Shown here: positions 17,417 through 29,921 of the stretch, piece by piece
Layout: each line of letters starts with the position of its first letter
Numbering within the stretch: the stretch's first letter is position 1
Assembly (NCBI RefSeq): GCF_003344625.1
Contig: NZ_QPKJ02000005.1
Coordinates: 806,001-870,000, forward strand
Reading direction: 5' to 3'
DNA length: 64,000 bases
Source of the DNA: Solirubrobacter deserti
Lineage (GTDB): Bacteria; Actinomycetota; Thermoleophilia; Solirubrobacterales; Solirubrobacteraceae
The notes under the pieces: generated by a model
Told to the model about the DNA's origin: nothing
What the model saw: only the letters and a program-made list of their open reading frames with translations
Database searches by the model: none
Program-made: the position numbers and the translations under genes

Positions 17417-18784
17417 ATGGCGAATGCTGTGACCCGTCTTCCTCACGCGATCTTCGCCTGCCTGTTCGCGGGGCTCGCGGTCTTCGCCCTCACCGGCGAC
17501 CTGGTCGTCCGCGACGCCGTCCAGCTGGTCGCGATCGCGCTGATGGCGGTGCAGGCCGTGCGCCGCCCGGACGCGCGGGTCGCGTGGCTGTTGCTGACGG
17601 TCGCGAACACCAGCTGGGCGATCGGCGACCTCGATCCCGAGCGCCTGAACGCGTGCTTCCTCGTGTCCTTCGGCTTCGCGCAGGCGGGCCTGGTGACGCT
17701 CGCCGCGACCCAGATCCGCAGCCGCTGGCTCGCGCTGGACGGCGTCATCGCCGGCCTCACGGCCGCCGCGATCCTGACCGCCTACGTCAGCGACTCACTC
17801 GTCGGGCTCGGGCTGCGCGTGCCGGCCACCGCGCTCGCCGGCGACGCCATGATCGTCACGACGATCCTGCTCGCGTTCGCCGTCAACGGCTGGCGGCCCG
17901 CGCGCGCCTGGTGGATCATCGCCGTCGGCGAGACGTTCCTGGTGGTCAACGACCTCACGCTCACGAACCCGCTCGCGCCGGCGCGGACCACGCTGCTGCT
18001 GTGGGCCGCGGCGCTGGTGCTCACGTCCTACGCCGTCTTCTTTCCGTCAGCCCCGCGCGGCCAGCGCGTCGGTGGCGTGGTCGCCGCGGCCGTGCCCGTC
18101 ACGGGCGGCGCGGTCTGCGTCGCGCTGCTCATGCACGCCGCGCTCACCGGCGGGAGCCCGGTCACGGTGTGGCTGGCGGGCGCGGCGCTGTTCGTCGGTC
18201 TCCTCCGCACCGGGTTCCTGCTGCGCGAGAACCAGCGGCTCGTGCGCAGCGCGCGCGAGGAGGCCGTCACCGACAAGCTCACCGGGCTGCCGAACCGGCG
18301 CGCGCTGACCGATGACCTGGACGCCGCCATCGCCGCGCGCACGCCGCACACGCTCGCGTTCTTCGACCTCGACGGGTTCAAGGAGTACAACGACGCCTTC
18401 GGCCACGCGGCCGGTGACGCGCTGCTGCAGCGGCTCGCGCCCAAGCTCGCCGGCGTCGGTCGCGCCTACCGGCTCGGCGGCGACGAGTTCTGCCTGCTGA
18501 CCGACGAGGCGCCTGCGACGGCCCGCGCCGTCACGGCGCTGACCGAGGGCGACATCACGGCGTCACACGGCGTCGTGGCCATCCCGGGCGAGGCCGACAC
18601 CGCCGCCGACGCGCTCCGGCTCGCCGACGAGCGCATGTACGCGCGCAAGCGCCGCCGGCGCGCCGGGCAGGCCGACGCGCTCATGCGGATGCTGGCCGAG
18701 CACGGCATGGACGCCGAACGCGCTGCGCAGCTCGCGGGCGAGTTCGGGCGCCGCTCGCTCAGCGCGGCTTCCGGCGCGCGCTGA
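17417..18784 (+). CDS. Membrane-anchored diguanylate cyclase (GGDEF)
   Basis: 455 residues from the ATG at 17417; GTG at 17429 is an alternative. The first ~275 residues hold seven to eight hydrophobic segments, an N-terminal membrane sensor with no recognised family. The GGDEF domain covers about residues 285-430: DKLTGLPNRRAL, FFDLDGFKEYNDAFGHAAGDALL (metal Asp and DxxFK), and the intact signature YRLGGDEFCLL. An active site capable of making c-di-GMP from two GTP is therefore predicted. No RxxD inhibitory site is obvious. The 3' end overlaps a small leftward ORF by 26 bp. Confidence 0.88.
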   Translation: MANAVTRLPHAIFACLFAGLAVFALTGDLVVRDAVQLVAIALMAVQAVRRPDARVAWLLLTVANTSWAIGDLDPERLNACFLVSFGFAQAGLVTLAATQIRSRWLALDGVIAGLTAAAILTAYVSDSLVGLGLRVPATALAGDAMIVTTILLAFAVNGWRPARAWWIIAVGETFLVVNDLTLTNPLAPARTTLLLWAAALVLTSYAVFFPSAPRGQRVGGVVAAAVPVTGGAVCVALLMHAALTGGSPVTVWLAGAALFVGLLRTGFLLRENQRLVRSAREEAVTDKLTGLPNRRALTDDLDAAIAARTPHTLAFFDLDGFKEYNDAFGHAAGDALLQRLAPKLAGVGRAYRLGGDEFCLLTDEAPATARAVTALTEGDITASHGVVAIPGEADTAADALRLADERMYARKRRRRAGQADALMRMLAEHGMDAERAAQLAGEFGRRSLSAASGAR

Positions 18785-18911
18785 GCTGGCGCTGCACCTG
18801 GGCGATCTGCTTGCGGCCCTGCGGGCTGCGGGCGTAGGACATGGCGCGGTTCATGGCCCGGCGCCCCTGAGGCGTGCGGGCGAACTTCATCAGGGTGTTC
18901 AGCAACGGCAT
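18759..18911 (-). CDS. Small basic protein with an internal duplication, function unknown
   Basis: 50 residues from the ATG at 18911 (GGAG two nt upstream; an ATG at 18935 would give 58). The protein is highly basic (about 14 Arg/Lys) and contains two similar units, FARTPQGRRAMNRA and YARSPQGRKQIAQV, that is (F/Y)AR(T/S)PQGR twice, 15 residues apart. I do not recognise a characterised family. The gene overlaps the end of the GGDEF gene on the other strand and starts 68 bp from the MerR operator. Confidence 0.5.
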   Translation of the reverse strand: MPLLNTLMKFARTPQGRRAMNRAMSYARSPQGRKQIAQVQRQLSARRKPR

Positions 18912-18978
18912 GTCTCCAGGCTGCCCAAATCGCATGAAGGCCAGCCAAAGCCGAATCGCCCAGGGGCCCTGCGGCAAA

Positions 18979-19012
18979 CCTTGACACAACTCTGTCAAGG
19001 TCTCGCTACACT
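18979..19012 (+). promoter_or_regulatory. MerR-type promoter and operator driving merR-ahcY
   Basis: CCTTGACA (18979-18986) and TGTCAAGG (18993-19000) form a perfect 8-bp inverted repeat with a 6-bp spacer. The left arm contains a consensus -35 TTGACA (18981-18986); TACACT (19007-19012) is a good -10. The spacing is 20 bp, over-long for sigma-70-type promoters but exactly the 19-20 bp class that MerR proteins untwist. The expected start of transcription (about 19019-19021) coincides with the GTG of merR, and no Shine-Dalgarno is visible, so the mRNA is probably leaderless. Confidence 0.75.
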
Positions 19013-19020
19013 GGCCCGCA

Positions 19021-19403
19021 GTGGACGCGCTCACGATCAACGAAGCGGCTGAGACCACGGGCTGGAGCCCGCGGATGCTTCGCTACGTCGAGCGCGTCGG
19101 GCTCCTGGAGCCCACCCGCTCGGCCGCGGGCTACCGGCTGTACGGCCCGGCCGAGCTGCAGCGTCTGCGCACGCTGCGCGAGCTGCTGGACGAACACGCC
19201 ATCGGGCTCTCCGATCTGGCGTTCGCCTTGCGGCTGCGCCGCGACGACGAGCTCCGCCAGGCCACGGACGCCTGGCTGGAGAGCGAGGCCCAGCGCCCGG
19301 ACGACGTCGCGTCGTCCGACTGGCTGCGCTTCGAGCAGGAGAAGCACGAGAAGCTGCTCGCCGCGCTGGCGCGCCGCATCGAAACCCCCACCCCGGAGAC
19401 CGT

Positions 19404-19407
<4 letters not shown>
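19021..19407 (+). CDS. MerR family transcriptional regulator of the SAH hydrolase operon
   Basis: 128 residues, GTG start. N-terminal MerR winged helix-turn-helix at residues 3-70: [25 protein letters not shown], then [24 protein letters not shown]. The C-terminal part is a helical dimerisation region with no metal-binding cysteines, so it is not a metal- or redox-sensing MerR. The stop overlaps the ATG of ahcY (ATGA). With the palindromic 20-bp-spacer promoter immediately upstream, autoregulation and control of the two SAH hydrolase-type genes is the natural reading; the effector is unknown (SAH, adenosine or homocysteine are plausible). Confidence 0.88.
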
Positions 19408-20825
<1,418 letters not shown>

Positions 20826-20838
20826 GCCTTCAGGGCTA

Positions 20839-22017
20839 TTGCGTATCGACTGGGCGGACGGGCAGATGCCCGTCCTCCGGTCGATCCGTGAGCGGTTCGC
20901 CCGCGAGAAGCCCCTGGACGGGCTGACCGTGGGTCTGTGCCTGCACATCACGTCCGAGACGGGCGTGCTGGTGCGGGCACTGAAGGCGGGCGGGGCGGAC
21001 GTGGTGCTGGCCGCGTCGAACCCCTATGCGACGCAGCACGACGTCGCCGCCGCCCTGCGCGACTCCGCCGACGTTCACGCCGGGCCGCCGGAGGCCTGGG
21101 CCGAGGACGTGGCGTCCGTGGCCGCGCGGGCCCCGCGGATCGTCCTCGACGACGGCGCGGACCTGCTGTCGGCGCTGCACGCCGTCCCCCAGCTGCTCGA
21201 GGGGATGCTGGGCGGGACCGAAGAGACCACCACCGGTCTCGCGCGGCTGCGCGCGATGAACCTCACCGTCCCGGTCTTCGCGGTCAACGAGGCGCGCGCC
21301 GAGAAGGCGCTCAACGATCGCTTCGGCACGGGCCAGTCCGTGATGGACGGCATCCTGCGCACGACGAACATCCTGCTGGCCGGGCAGACCGTCGTCGTGC
21401 TGGGCTACGGCTGGACGGGGCGGGGTGTGGCCTTGGCCGCGCACGGCCTGGGCGCGACCGTGATCGTGTGCGAGGTCGACCCGCTGCGCGCCCTGGAGGC
21501 GCGCATGGAGGGCTTCGCCGTCATGCCCGCGCTGGACGCCGCTGCGCGCGGGGACGTCTTCATCACCGTGACGGGCGGCCAGGACGTCCTGCGCGGCGAG
21601 CACTTCGCGGTGATGAAGGACGGCGCCGTGCTCGCCAACGCGGGGCACTTCGACGTCGAGATCTCGCTGCCCGATCTGCGCGAAGCGGCGGTGTCGGTGC
21701 GGGACGTGCTGCCGCTGGTGCAGCAGTACGACCTCGGCGGGCGGCGGCTGAACCTGCTGGCCGGCGGCCGGGTCGTGAACCTCGCCGCCGCCGAGGGGCA
21801 CCCGGCGGCAGTCATGGACGTCTCCTTCGCGCTGCAGGCGCTGGCCGCCGAGGCGCTGGCGCGCGGCTCGTTCGAACCGGGCGTGCATCAGGTCCCGGAC
21901 GCCATCGAGCGCGAGGTCGCCGCGTTGAAGCTGGCGGCGCTGGGCGTCGAGATCGACGAGCTGACGCCCGAGCAGGCCGCCTACCGGTCGCTCACATCGC
22001 CACCGCTCGGCCGCTGA
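20839..22017 (+). CDS. SAH hydrolase-family paralogue, archaeal/short type with altered active-site residues
   Basis: 392 residues, TTG start 13 bp after ahcY. It lacks the internal insertion and the C-terminal KPDHYRY tail, as do archaeal and Thermotoga-type enzymes, some of which prefer S-inosylhomocysteine. Retained: LHITSETGVLVRAL near 34, TEETTTGLARL near 131, NAD loop GYGWTGRGVALAA near 185, NAGHFDVEIS near 270, HPAAVMDVSFA near 320. Altered: in the catalytic segment, ungapped alignment with AhcY puts Glu155 at the catalytic Lys (Lys156 is adjacent), Asn159 at the catalytic Asp and Asp160 at the Asn. Either catalysis uses shifted residues or the protein has another substrate or a regulatory role. 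Co-transcription with ahcY is likely. Confidence 0.8.
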   Translation: MRIDWADGQMPVLRSIRERFAREKPLDGLTVGLCLHITSETGVLVRALKAGGADVVLAASNPYATQHDVAAALRDSADVHAGPPEAWAEDVASVAARAPRIVLDDGADLLSALHAVPQLLEGMLGGTEETTTGLARLRAMNLTVPVFAVNEARAEKALNDRFGTGQSVMDGILRTTNILLAGQTVVVLGYGWTGRGVALAAHGLGATVIVCEVDPLRALEARMEGFAVMPALDAAARGDVFITVTGGQDVLRGEHFAVMKDGAVLANAGHFDVEISLPDLREAAVSVRDVLPLVQQYDLGGRRLNLLAGGRVVNLAAAEGHPAAVMDVSFALQALAAEALARGSFEPGVHQVPDAIEREVAALKLAALGVEIDELTPEQAAYRSLTSPPLGR

Positions 22018-22825
22018 CGCGGATCTCCGGCTCGGTGCCGATGGTGATCGTCAGCAGGCTCGGGCGGCCCATGTCGACGCCCTGGTGGACGGTCACCGTC
22101 GCGGGCGCTTCGATGTTGCCCGTCTCGCGCAGGTAGTTGCCGAACGCGGCCGCCGCCGCGCCGGTCGCCGGGTCCTCGACGACCCCGCCGATCGGGAACG
22201 GGTTGCGCGCGTGGAAGGTGGTCGCGTCCTCGCGGTGGACGAGGTCGACCGTGATCAGGTCGAGGTCGAGCATCAGCTGCTTGAGGGCCTCGAAGTCGTA
22301 GTCGAGGTCGGCGAGGCGCTCGCGGGTCTTGGCCGCCAGGACGAGGTGGCGGGCGCCGGCGTAGGCGATCTTCGGCGGCAGCGCCGGGTCGAGCTCGCGC
22401 TTGTCCCAGCCGAGGGCGTCGAGCGCGGTGCCCAGCACGTCCTCGGGGACGTCTTCGGTGTGGGGCTTCACGCTCGTCAGCGTGGCGGTGATGGCGCCGT
22501 CGGTGCCTTCGGTGTGCACGGGGATGGTGCCCGCCTGGGTGTGGAAGACGAGCGTGCCCGTGCCGTCGCGGTCGGCGAGCGCGACGCCGGTCGCGATCGT
22601 CGCGTGCCCGCAGAACGGGACCTCGGCCTCGGGGGCGAAGTAGCGCACGTCGTACTCATTGGGGGTGTCGCGTGCAACCACGAAGGCGGTCTCGCTGTAG
22701 CCCAGATCGGCCGCGATCTTGAGCATCTGGGTCTCGTCGAGCCCGCGCGCGTCGAGCACGACGCCGGCGGGGTTTCCGCCCTCCGGGGTGTCGGTGAAGG
22801 CGGCATAGCTCAGGATCGCGGTCAT
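21992..22825 (-). CDS. PhzF family isomerase/epimerase
   Basis: 277 residues, typical of the PhzF (diaminopimelate-epimerase-fold) family. The N-terminal GGNPAGVVLDA and the catalytic Glu segment LGYSETAFV (near residue 44), followed by VRYFAPEAEVPFCGHATIATG near 68 and the C-terminal repeat VEDPATGAAAAAFGNYLRE near 220, define the family. Characterised members isomerise a phenazine precursor; no phenazine gene is nearby, so the substrate is unknown. The 3' end overlaps the SAH hydrolase-like gene by 26 bp on the opposite strand. Confidence 0.88.
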   Translation of the reverse strand: MTAILSYAAFTDTPEGGNPAGVVLDARGLDETQMLKIAADLGYSETAFVVARDTPNEYDVRYFAPEAEVPFCGHATIATGVALADRDGTGTLVFHTQAGTIPVHTEGTDGAITATLTSVKPHTEDVPEDVLGTALDALGWDKRELDPALPPKIAYAGARHLVLAAKTRERLADLDYDFEALKQLMLDLDLITVDLVHREDATTFHARNPFPIGGVVEDPATGAAAAAFGNYLRETGNIEAPATVTVHQGVDMGRPSLLTITIGTEPEIRVSGRAVAM

Positions 22826-22916
22826 GCGGTCGATCGTGGCAGCGCGGTGATCGCCGTTCGGTACGGCTGGCTCGTCATCACGAATCTGTAACCGCCGGCC
22901 AACGTTCGGTTATGTC

Positions 22917-22937
22917 TTGTTGAACGACGGTCAACAA
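22917..22937. promoter_or_regulatory. Palindrome overlapping the ribosome-binding region of the CDP-alcohol transferase gene
   Basis: TTGTTGA (22917-22923) and TCAACAA (22931-22937) are perfect inverted repeats with a 7-bp spacer. The right arm runs into AAGGAG (22936-22941), the strong Shine-Dalgarno 7 nt before the ATG at 22949. The element could be a repressor site or an RNA hairpin that occludes the ribosome-binding site. Which is not decidable from sequence. Confidence 0.45.
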
Positions 22938-22948
22938 GGAGAGATTCG

Positions 22949-23587
22949 ATGCAGGACCGCGAGACGACATTCCTCTTGGCCCGGCCCGAGCGGTGGCTGC
23001 TGCGGGCGATCGCTCGGCGGCTGCCCGGCTTCGTGCGGCCGGACCATCTCACCGTGCTGGCGCTGGCGGCGGCGGTCGCCTTCGCCGTCGCTGCGGCCAC
23101 CGGCCACTTCTGGACGGCCGCGGCGCTGCTGGTCGTGCACTGGTTCGGCGACTCGCTGGACGGGACGCTCGCGCGCGTGCGCCGCGCCGAGCGACCGCGC
23201 TACGGCTACTACGTCGACCACCTCGCGGACGCGTTCGCGACGGTCGCGGTCGGCCTCGGCCTCGGGCTGTCGACGTCGATGCATCTGTGGGCCGGCCTGG
23301 TGCTCGTGATCGTCTACCTGGCGCTGTCGATCAACTCGTACCTGGAGACGCACGCGTTCGGGCGCTTCTCGCTCGGCTATGGGCGGCTCGGGCCGACCGA
23401 GGCGCGGATCGCATTGATCGCGCTCCTGAGCGCCGTCGCGCTGGGCGCTGAGGTCTCGTGGCTCGGGCTGACGCTGCTCGACCTGGTCGCGCTCGGCGGC
23501 GCGGCCGTCATGGGCCTCGCGCTGCTCGCGCGCGCGTGCTCGAACCTGAAGGCGCTCGCCGCGCGCGAGCCCTACACGGTGCCGTAG
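22949..23587 (+). CDS. CDP-alcohol phosphatidyltransferase family membrane protein
   Basis: 212 residues, with a strong Shine-Dalgarno (AAGGAG, 7-nt spacing). The catalytic CDP-alcohol motif reads DSLDGTLARVRRAERPRYG then GYYVDHLAD (residues ~66-92), giving D-x2-DG-x2-AR-x9-G-x3-D-x3-D with every Asp present. Around it are five or six membrane segments. Enzymes of this family transfer a phosphoalcohol from a CDP-activated lipid to an acceptor such as glycerol-3-P or inositol-P. The product here cannot be named. The start of this gene sits next to a palindrome; the end overlaps ctaG. Confidence 0.85.
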   Translation: MQDRETTFLLARPERWLLRAIARRLPGFVRPDHLTVLALAAAVAFAVAAATGHFWTAAALLVVHWFGDSLDGTLARVRRAERPRYGYYVDHLADAFATVAVGLGLGLSTSMHLWAGLVLVIVYLALSINSYLETHAFGRFSLGYGRLGPTEARIALIALLSAVALGAEVSWLGLTLLDLVALGGAAVMGLALLARACSNLKALAAREPYTVP

Positions 23588-24408
23588 CGCTCGTCGCGCT
23601 CGTCGGCCTCGTCCGCCTCCGACAGCATGCGGATGAACAGGTACGCGAGCGCGACCCCCATCACCAGCGACTGCTCGAGGGCCATCAGCACGCCGGCCAC
23701 CTGCTGGTCCTCGAGCGCGGTCAGGCCCCAGCGGGTGCCTTCGAACCCGTAGATGTCGTAGAGCAGGCTCGGCGCGAAGCCCAGCAGGATGCCGAGGAAG
23801 CCGACCGCGATCTTCGTGATCGCCATGTACAGCACCGGGCCGATCCCGCCCAGGCGCAGCCGCGAGCGGATCGGCGACAGCAGGTGCCACCAGTACAGCG
23901 CACCCGCGGCGGCGAACGTGAGGTGCTCGAGCGTGTGGATGAAGCTGTTGGAGAGCGCGGCCTCGTACATGAACGGGATGTGCCAGATCCACATCGCGCC
24001 CGCGTAGGCGATCACGCCGAACCACGGGTGCCCGAACGGGCCCGCCTTGCGCTCGAGCGTGTGGATGCGGCGCGTGACCGGGCGCAGGATGTGCTTCGTG
24101 AGCGCGACCGTGAGGCAGATCGGCACCAGGTCGGCGAGGATCAGGTGCTGGACCATGTGGAACGTTGCGAACTGCTCGCCGAGCCGGTCGATCGGCGAGA
24201 TCAGCGCGACGAACAGCAGCGCGATGCCGAGCAGCCACAGCGCCAAGCGCCCGTAGCCCGCCGCGCGCGGCCCGCCCTCCCGGCGCGACGTCCGCCACCG
24301 CGCGACATACACGTACACGTACGCCGCGAGCGCGATGAGGATGATCGGCGCGAAGTTCCAGCCGGCATCGACCGGCTCGGCCTGCCCGAACAGAGTTGGC
24401 ACGAACAC
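23572..24408 (-). CDS. ctaG: Cytochrome c oxidase assembly protein CtaG (caa3_CtaG family)
   Basis: About 278 residues if GTG 24408 is used (GTG 24402 gives 276). Seven predicted membrane segments. The caa3_CtaG signature is seen in FHMVQHLILADLVPICLTVALT (residues ~72-93), WFGVIAYAGAMWIWHIPFMYEAA (~125-147), HTLEHLTFAAAGALYWWHLL (~155-174) and the C-terminal LEDQQVAGVLMALEQSLVMG. The conserved His residues of the HxxxH type are present. The family delivers copper during caa3 oxidase assembly in Bacillus, where CtaG is a distinct family from proteobacterial CtaG/Cox11. No oxidase genes lie in the window. Confidence 0.85.
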   Translation of the reverse strand: MFVPTLFGQAEPVDAGWNFAPIILIALAAYVYVYVARWRTSRREGGPRAAGYGRLALWLLGIALLFVALISPIDRLGEQFATFHMVQHLILADLVPICLTVALTKHILRPVTRRIHTLERKAGPFGHPWFGVIAYAGAMWIWHIPFMYEAALSNSFIHTLEHLTFAAAGALYWWHLLSPIRSRLRLGGIGPVLYMAITKIAVGFLGILLGFAPSLLYDIYGFEGTRWGLTALEDQQVAGVLMALEQSLVMGVALAYLFIRMLSEADEADERDERYGTV

Positions 24409-24472
24409 CGCGCAAAATTGTGACGAAGCCCGTGCTGACCCGTGACACGGTTGCCACGAACATGACCCGACG

Positions 24473-25150
24473 ATGTCGTGGCTCGCGGAAATGGTCGCTC
24501 TGGTCGCGCCGCCGGGCTGCCCTGCGTGCCGGCGCGCGCTGGCCCGCGCCGAGGAGCGCCTGTGCGCGACGTGCACCCGCGCGCTGCCCTGGCTCGCGCC
24601 CGGTTGCCCGCGCTGCGCGCTCCCGCGCCATCGCGGCACGGACTGCCCGGCCGCGGCGGCGTCCTTCTCGCGCGCCTGGGCGCCGCTCGCCTACCAGGGC
24701 GTGGCGCGCCGGCTCGTCGCGGCGTTGAAGTTCCGCGCGGCCCTGCCGGTCGCGGACCTGATGGCGGCGCAGATGGCCGCGAACCTCCCCGCGGCCCTGC
24801 GCGGCCTGGACGTGGCGCTCGTGCCCGTGCCGCCCCAGCCCGCGCGGCGCCGCTCACGCGGCTTCGATCCAGCGGGCGTCCTGACGGCCGCGCTCGCACG
24901 CCGGCTGACGCTGCCGGTCGCGCCGTGCCTGGTGCGCGAGGACCGCGCGGAGCGCCAGGTCGGCGCGAGCGTCCGCACGCGCCGGGCCGAGAACCGCATC
25001 CTCGTGCGCGTGCGCGCCTCGCCGCCACCGCGCGTCGTGCTCGTCGACGACGTCCACACGACCGGCGCGACGCTGGACGCGTGCGCCCGCGCGCTCGTGG
25101 CCGACGGCGTGCTGGTGGTGGCCGCGCTCAGCTACGCGCGCACGCTGTGA
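24473..25150 (+). CDS. ComF family protein (phosphoribosyltransferase fold)
   Basis: 225 residues. N-terminal zinc-finger-like cysteines CPAC (16-19), CATC (31-34), CPRC (45-48) and a further Cys, then the type I PRTase domain: LVPVPPQPARRRSRGFDPAGVL near residue 118 and the PRPP loop RVVLVDDVHTTGATLDAC near 188. ComF (Gram-positive) and GntX are linked to DNA uptake or helicase-assisted transformation; the biochemical reaction is unsettled. Diverges from ctaG. Confidence 0.88.
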   Translation: MSWLAEMVALVAPPGCPACRRALARAEERLCATCTRALPWLAPGCPRCALPRHRGTDCPAAAASFSRAWAPLAYQGVARRLVAALKFRAALPVADLMAAQMAANLPAALRGLDVALVPVPPQPARRRSRGFDPAGVLTAALARRLTLPVAPCLVREDRAERQVGASVRTRRAENRILVRVRASPPPRVVLVDDVHTTGATLDACARALVADGVLVVAALSYARTL

Positions 25151-25162
25151 GGCGCGCGGGGC

Positions 25163-26404
25163 CTACGCGATCGCGCGGCCGGTCTCGTCGGCCCACTCGA
25201 GCGCGGCGCGGTAGGCGCCGGCCATCGTGGGGCGGGAGTCGGTCGAGGGCAGCGTCGGGAACTCGCCGCGCTCGTAGGAGGCGACCGCGGCCAGCAGCTC
25301 GCCCTTCGGGCCTTCGTGGCGCAGCAGGGCGGCCTGGATCTCCTCGGTGAACGGGAGCGACTCCAGCACGTCCGCCATCGGCATGTCCAGCAGCGCGTCG
25401 GCGACCGAGAACAGGCCGATCGTGAAGAGCATCTCGCGCTCCTCGTTGCTGGACTGGCCGGCGAGGATCTCGCACATGTGCGCGCGGCGCAGACCCAGGG
25501 CGATCAGCTCGTCCGGCGTGTCCGGGATCGAGGCGAGGACCATCACGGTCGCCCACCGGGAGACCGTGCGCACGCCGAGCAGCGACAGCGCCTCGTGCAC
25601 GGACGACACGTTGCGCGGCAAGGAGAAGAACGCGCTGTTGACGTAGCGCAGCAACTTCAGTGACAGTCCGACATCGGACGAGATGATCCGCTCGAGGTCC
25701 TCGAACGACACGTCGCCCGTGGACAGCTCGGCGAGCCGGCGCAGCGCGCCCAACCCCGCGGTGGCCACGCCGCGGTGCTTGAAGGTGCGCGGCTGGGCGA
25801 AGTACTCGCCCTGGAAGTAGGTGAAGCCGAGCGCCTTACAGCGCTCGAAGGCGGCGTAGTCGCCGACTTCGGTCGCGACCAGCAGCGCGCCCTGCATCCT
25901 GGGGATGCGCAGCACGCGCGGCAGCTCGTCGACCGACAGCCGCGACACGTCGACGCGCACGATCGAGCACAGCGACATGAGCTCCTCGACGTTGGTCGTC
26001 ATGTCGCCCTCCCACTCGTCCAGGGCGATCGTGTAGCCCTGGCGGGACAGGCGCTGCAGGATCTGCAACAGGTCGTCGCGCGCGTGATACGCCTTGACCT
26101 GCAGCACCGCACGGTCGGGGCGCACCGGCGGCGGGCCGATCTCGACCAGGAAGTTACGGGCGATCGTGACCCACGCGGGGTGGCGGCCGGCGAGCGTCTC
26201 CAGGCCGATGTCGCCGAAGGCCTCGACGAGCAGGGCGGACGTGGCCTTCGCGTCCATCGACGGGTCGCCGAGGTCGATCGAACCGCCGAAACGCAGCTCA
26301 TAGCCCACGACGACGTTGCGTGCATCGGCGATGGGATGGCGGACGACGGCTACTTCTTGGCGGCCGGCCCGTCCGGAGGCGTCGGCTGGCACGGAGATGG
26401 CCAC
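25163..26404 (-). CDS. EAL-HDOD signalling protein
   Basis: 413 residues. Residues ~20-205 form an EAL-type domain that has lost the catalytic EAL motif (position reads YELRFGG) and most metal ligands, although LDEWEG and RVDVSRL remain recognisable; it should not hydrolyse c-di-GMP. Residues ~210-400 are an HDOD domain (LRRLAELSTGDVSFEDLERIISSDVGLSLKLLRYVNS...), a degenerate HD-fold protein-interaction module. This YuxH/CdgJ architecture is used in motility or surface regulation by protein-protein contacts. Overlap of function with the GGDEF gene 7 kb away is possible but not shown. Confidence 0.85.
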   Translation of the reverse strand: MAISVPADASGRAGRQEVAVVRHPIADARNVVVGYELRFGGSIDLGDPSMDAKATSALLVEAFGDIGLETLAGRHPAWVTIARNFLVEIGPPPVRPDRAVLQVKAYHARDDLLQILQRLSRQGYTIALDEWEGDMTTNVEELMSLCSIVRVDVSRLSVDELPRVLRIPRMQGALLVATEVGDYAAFERCKALGFTYFQGEYFAQPRTFKHRGVATAGLGALRRLAELSTGDVSFEDLERIISSDVGLSLKLLRYVNSAFFSLPRNVSSVHEALSLLGVRTVSRWATVMVLASIPDTPDELIALGLRRAHMCEILAGQSSNEEREMLFTIGLFSVADALLDMPMADVLESLPFTEEIQAALLRHEGPKGELLAAVASYERGEFPTLPSTDSRPTMAGAYRAALEWADETGRAIA

Positions 26405-26483
26405 AAGCTACATGGTCGGCCGCATGCGCCTCGGGCTTGAGGGGGTATGGTTCACAAGAAGTTGACCCCGACAGAGGAGTCCC

Positions 26484-26843
26484 ATGCAAATCGAGGTTAA
26501 GGGACGCAACCTTCAGGTCACGGACGAGCTCAGGGAGTACGCCGAGAAGCGATTCGCGAAGATCGCCAAGCAGGTGTCCGACCTGGCCGAGCTCGATCTC
26601 GAGGTGGCCGACGAGAACGTCCCGGGCGACCCGATAGCGGCGGAGGTCGTACTCCGGCTCAAGGGCACGGAGTTGCGCGCCAAGGAGGTCTCCAAAGACC
26701 CCAAGCACGCCGTGAACCTCGTCGCGGACAACTTGGAGCGCCAGGTCAAGCGCCACCGTGACAAACGCCGCGGCCGGCGCGAGTCGAGGGCCGCCGTGGA
26801 CTCCATGCGCACCGCTGACACGGCCCTCGAAGAGGCGTCCTAA
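26484..26843 (+). CDS. hpf: Ribosome hibernation promoting factor (short HPF/RaiA type)
   Basis: 119 residues, ATG preceded by GAGGAG. The beta-alpha-beta-beta-beta-alpha S30AE fold is evident: MQIEVKGRNLQVTDELREYAEKRFAKI at the start, LEVADENVPGDPIAAEVVLRLKGTELRAK in the middle, and DPKHAVNLVADNLERQVKRHRDKRR. It binds the 30S decoding centre of idle ribosomes. The long-form dimerisation domain normally found in actinobacterial HPF is absent; after residue 95 only a basic/acidic tail remains. It lies directly before secA, an arrangement seen in many bacteria. Confidence 0.9.
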   Translation: MQIEVKGRNLQVTDELREYAEKRFAKIAKQVSDLAELDLEVADENVPGDPIAAEVVLRLKGTELRAKEVSKDPKHAVNLVADNLERQVKRHRDKRRGRRESRAAVDSMRTADTALEEAS

Positions 26844-26897
26844 AAGCGCGTAACCGCTTCATAGTCGGAGGGCGCCCGACCGCTAGGCTAGGGAGCT

Positions 26898-29756
<2,859 letters not shown>

Positions 29757-29921
29757 CGCCGCGTCGCTTGCGCGGCTGAACCACCGGGTCGGTCGCGCGC
29801 GCGCCGTTCAGGGTGTGTCGCATGAGGGCCTGGACGTTGATCGGGTACATGCGACGCAGTCTGTGCGCCGGCGAGCATAACTTCAAATAATCGTTCTTAC
29901 GTCGCGATAAGCTGCGCTTCT

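Noticed and set aside
18979..19020. SAH riboswitch in front of the ahcY operon
   Set aside because: The promoter places transcription start at the merR GTG, leaving no leader; ahcY itself overlaps merR.
29757..29921. Terminator or small gene between secA and lysR
   Set aside because: No hairpin with U-run or ORF with ribosome-binding site is visible; only a weak LysR-like dyad is present near the LysR start.
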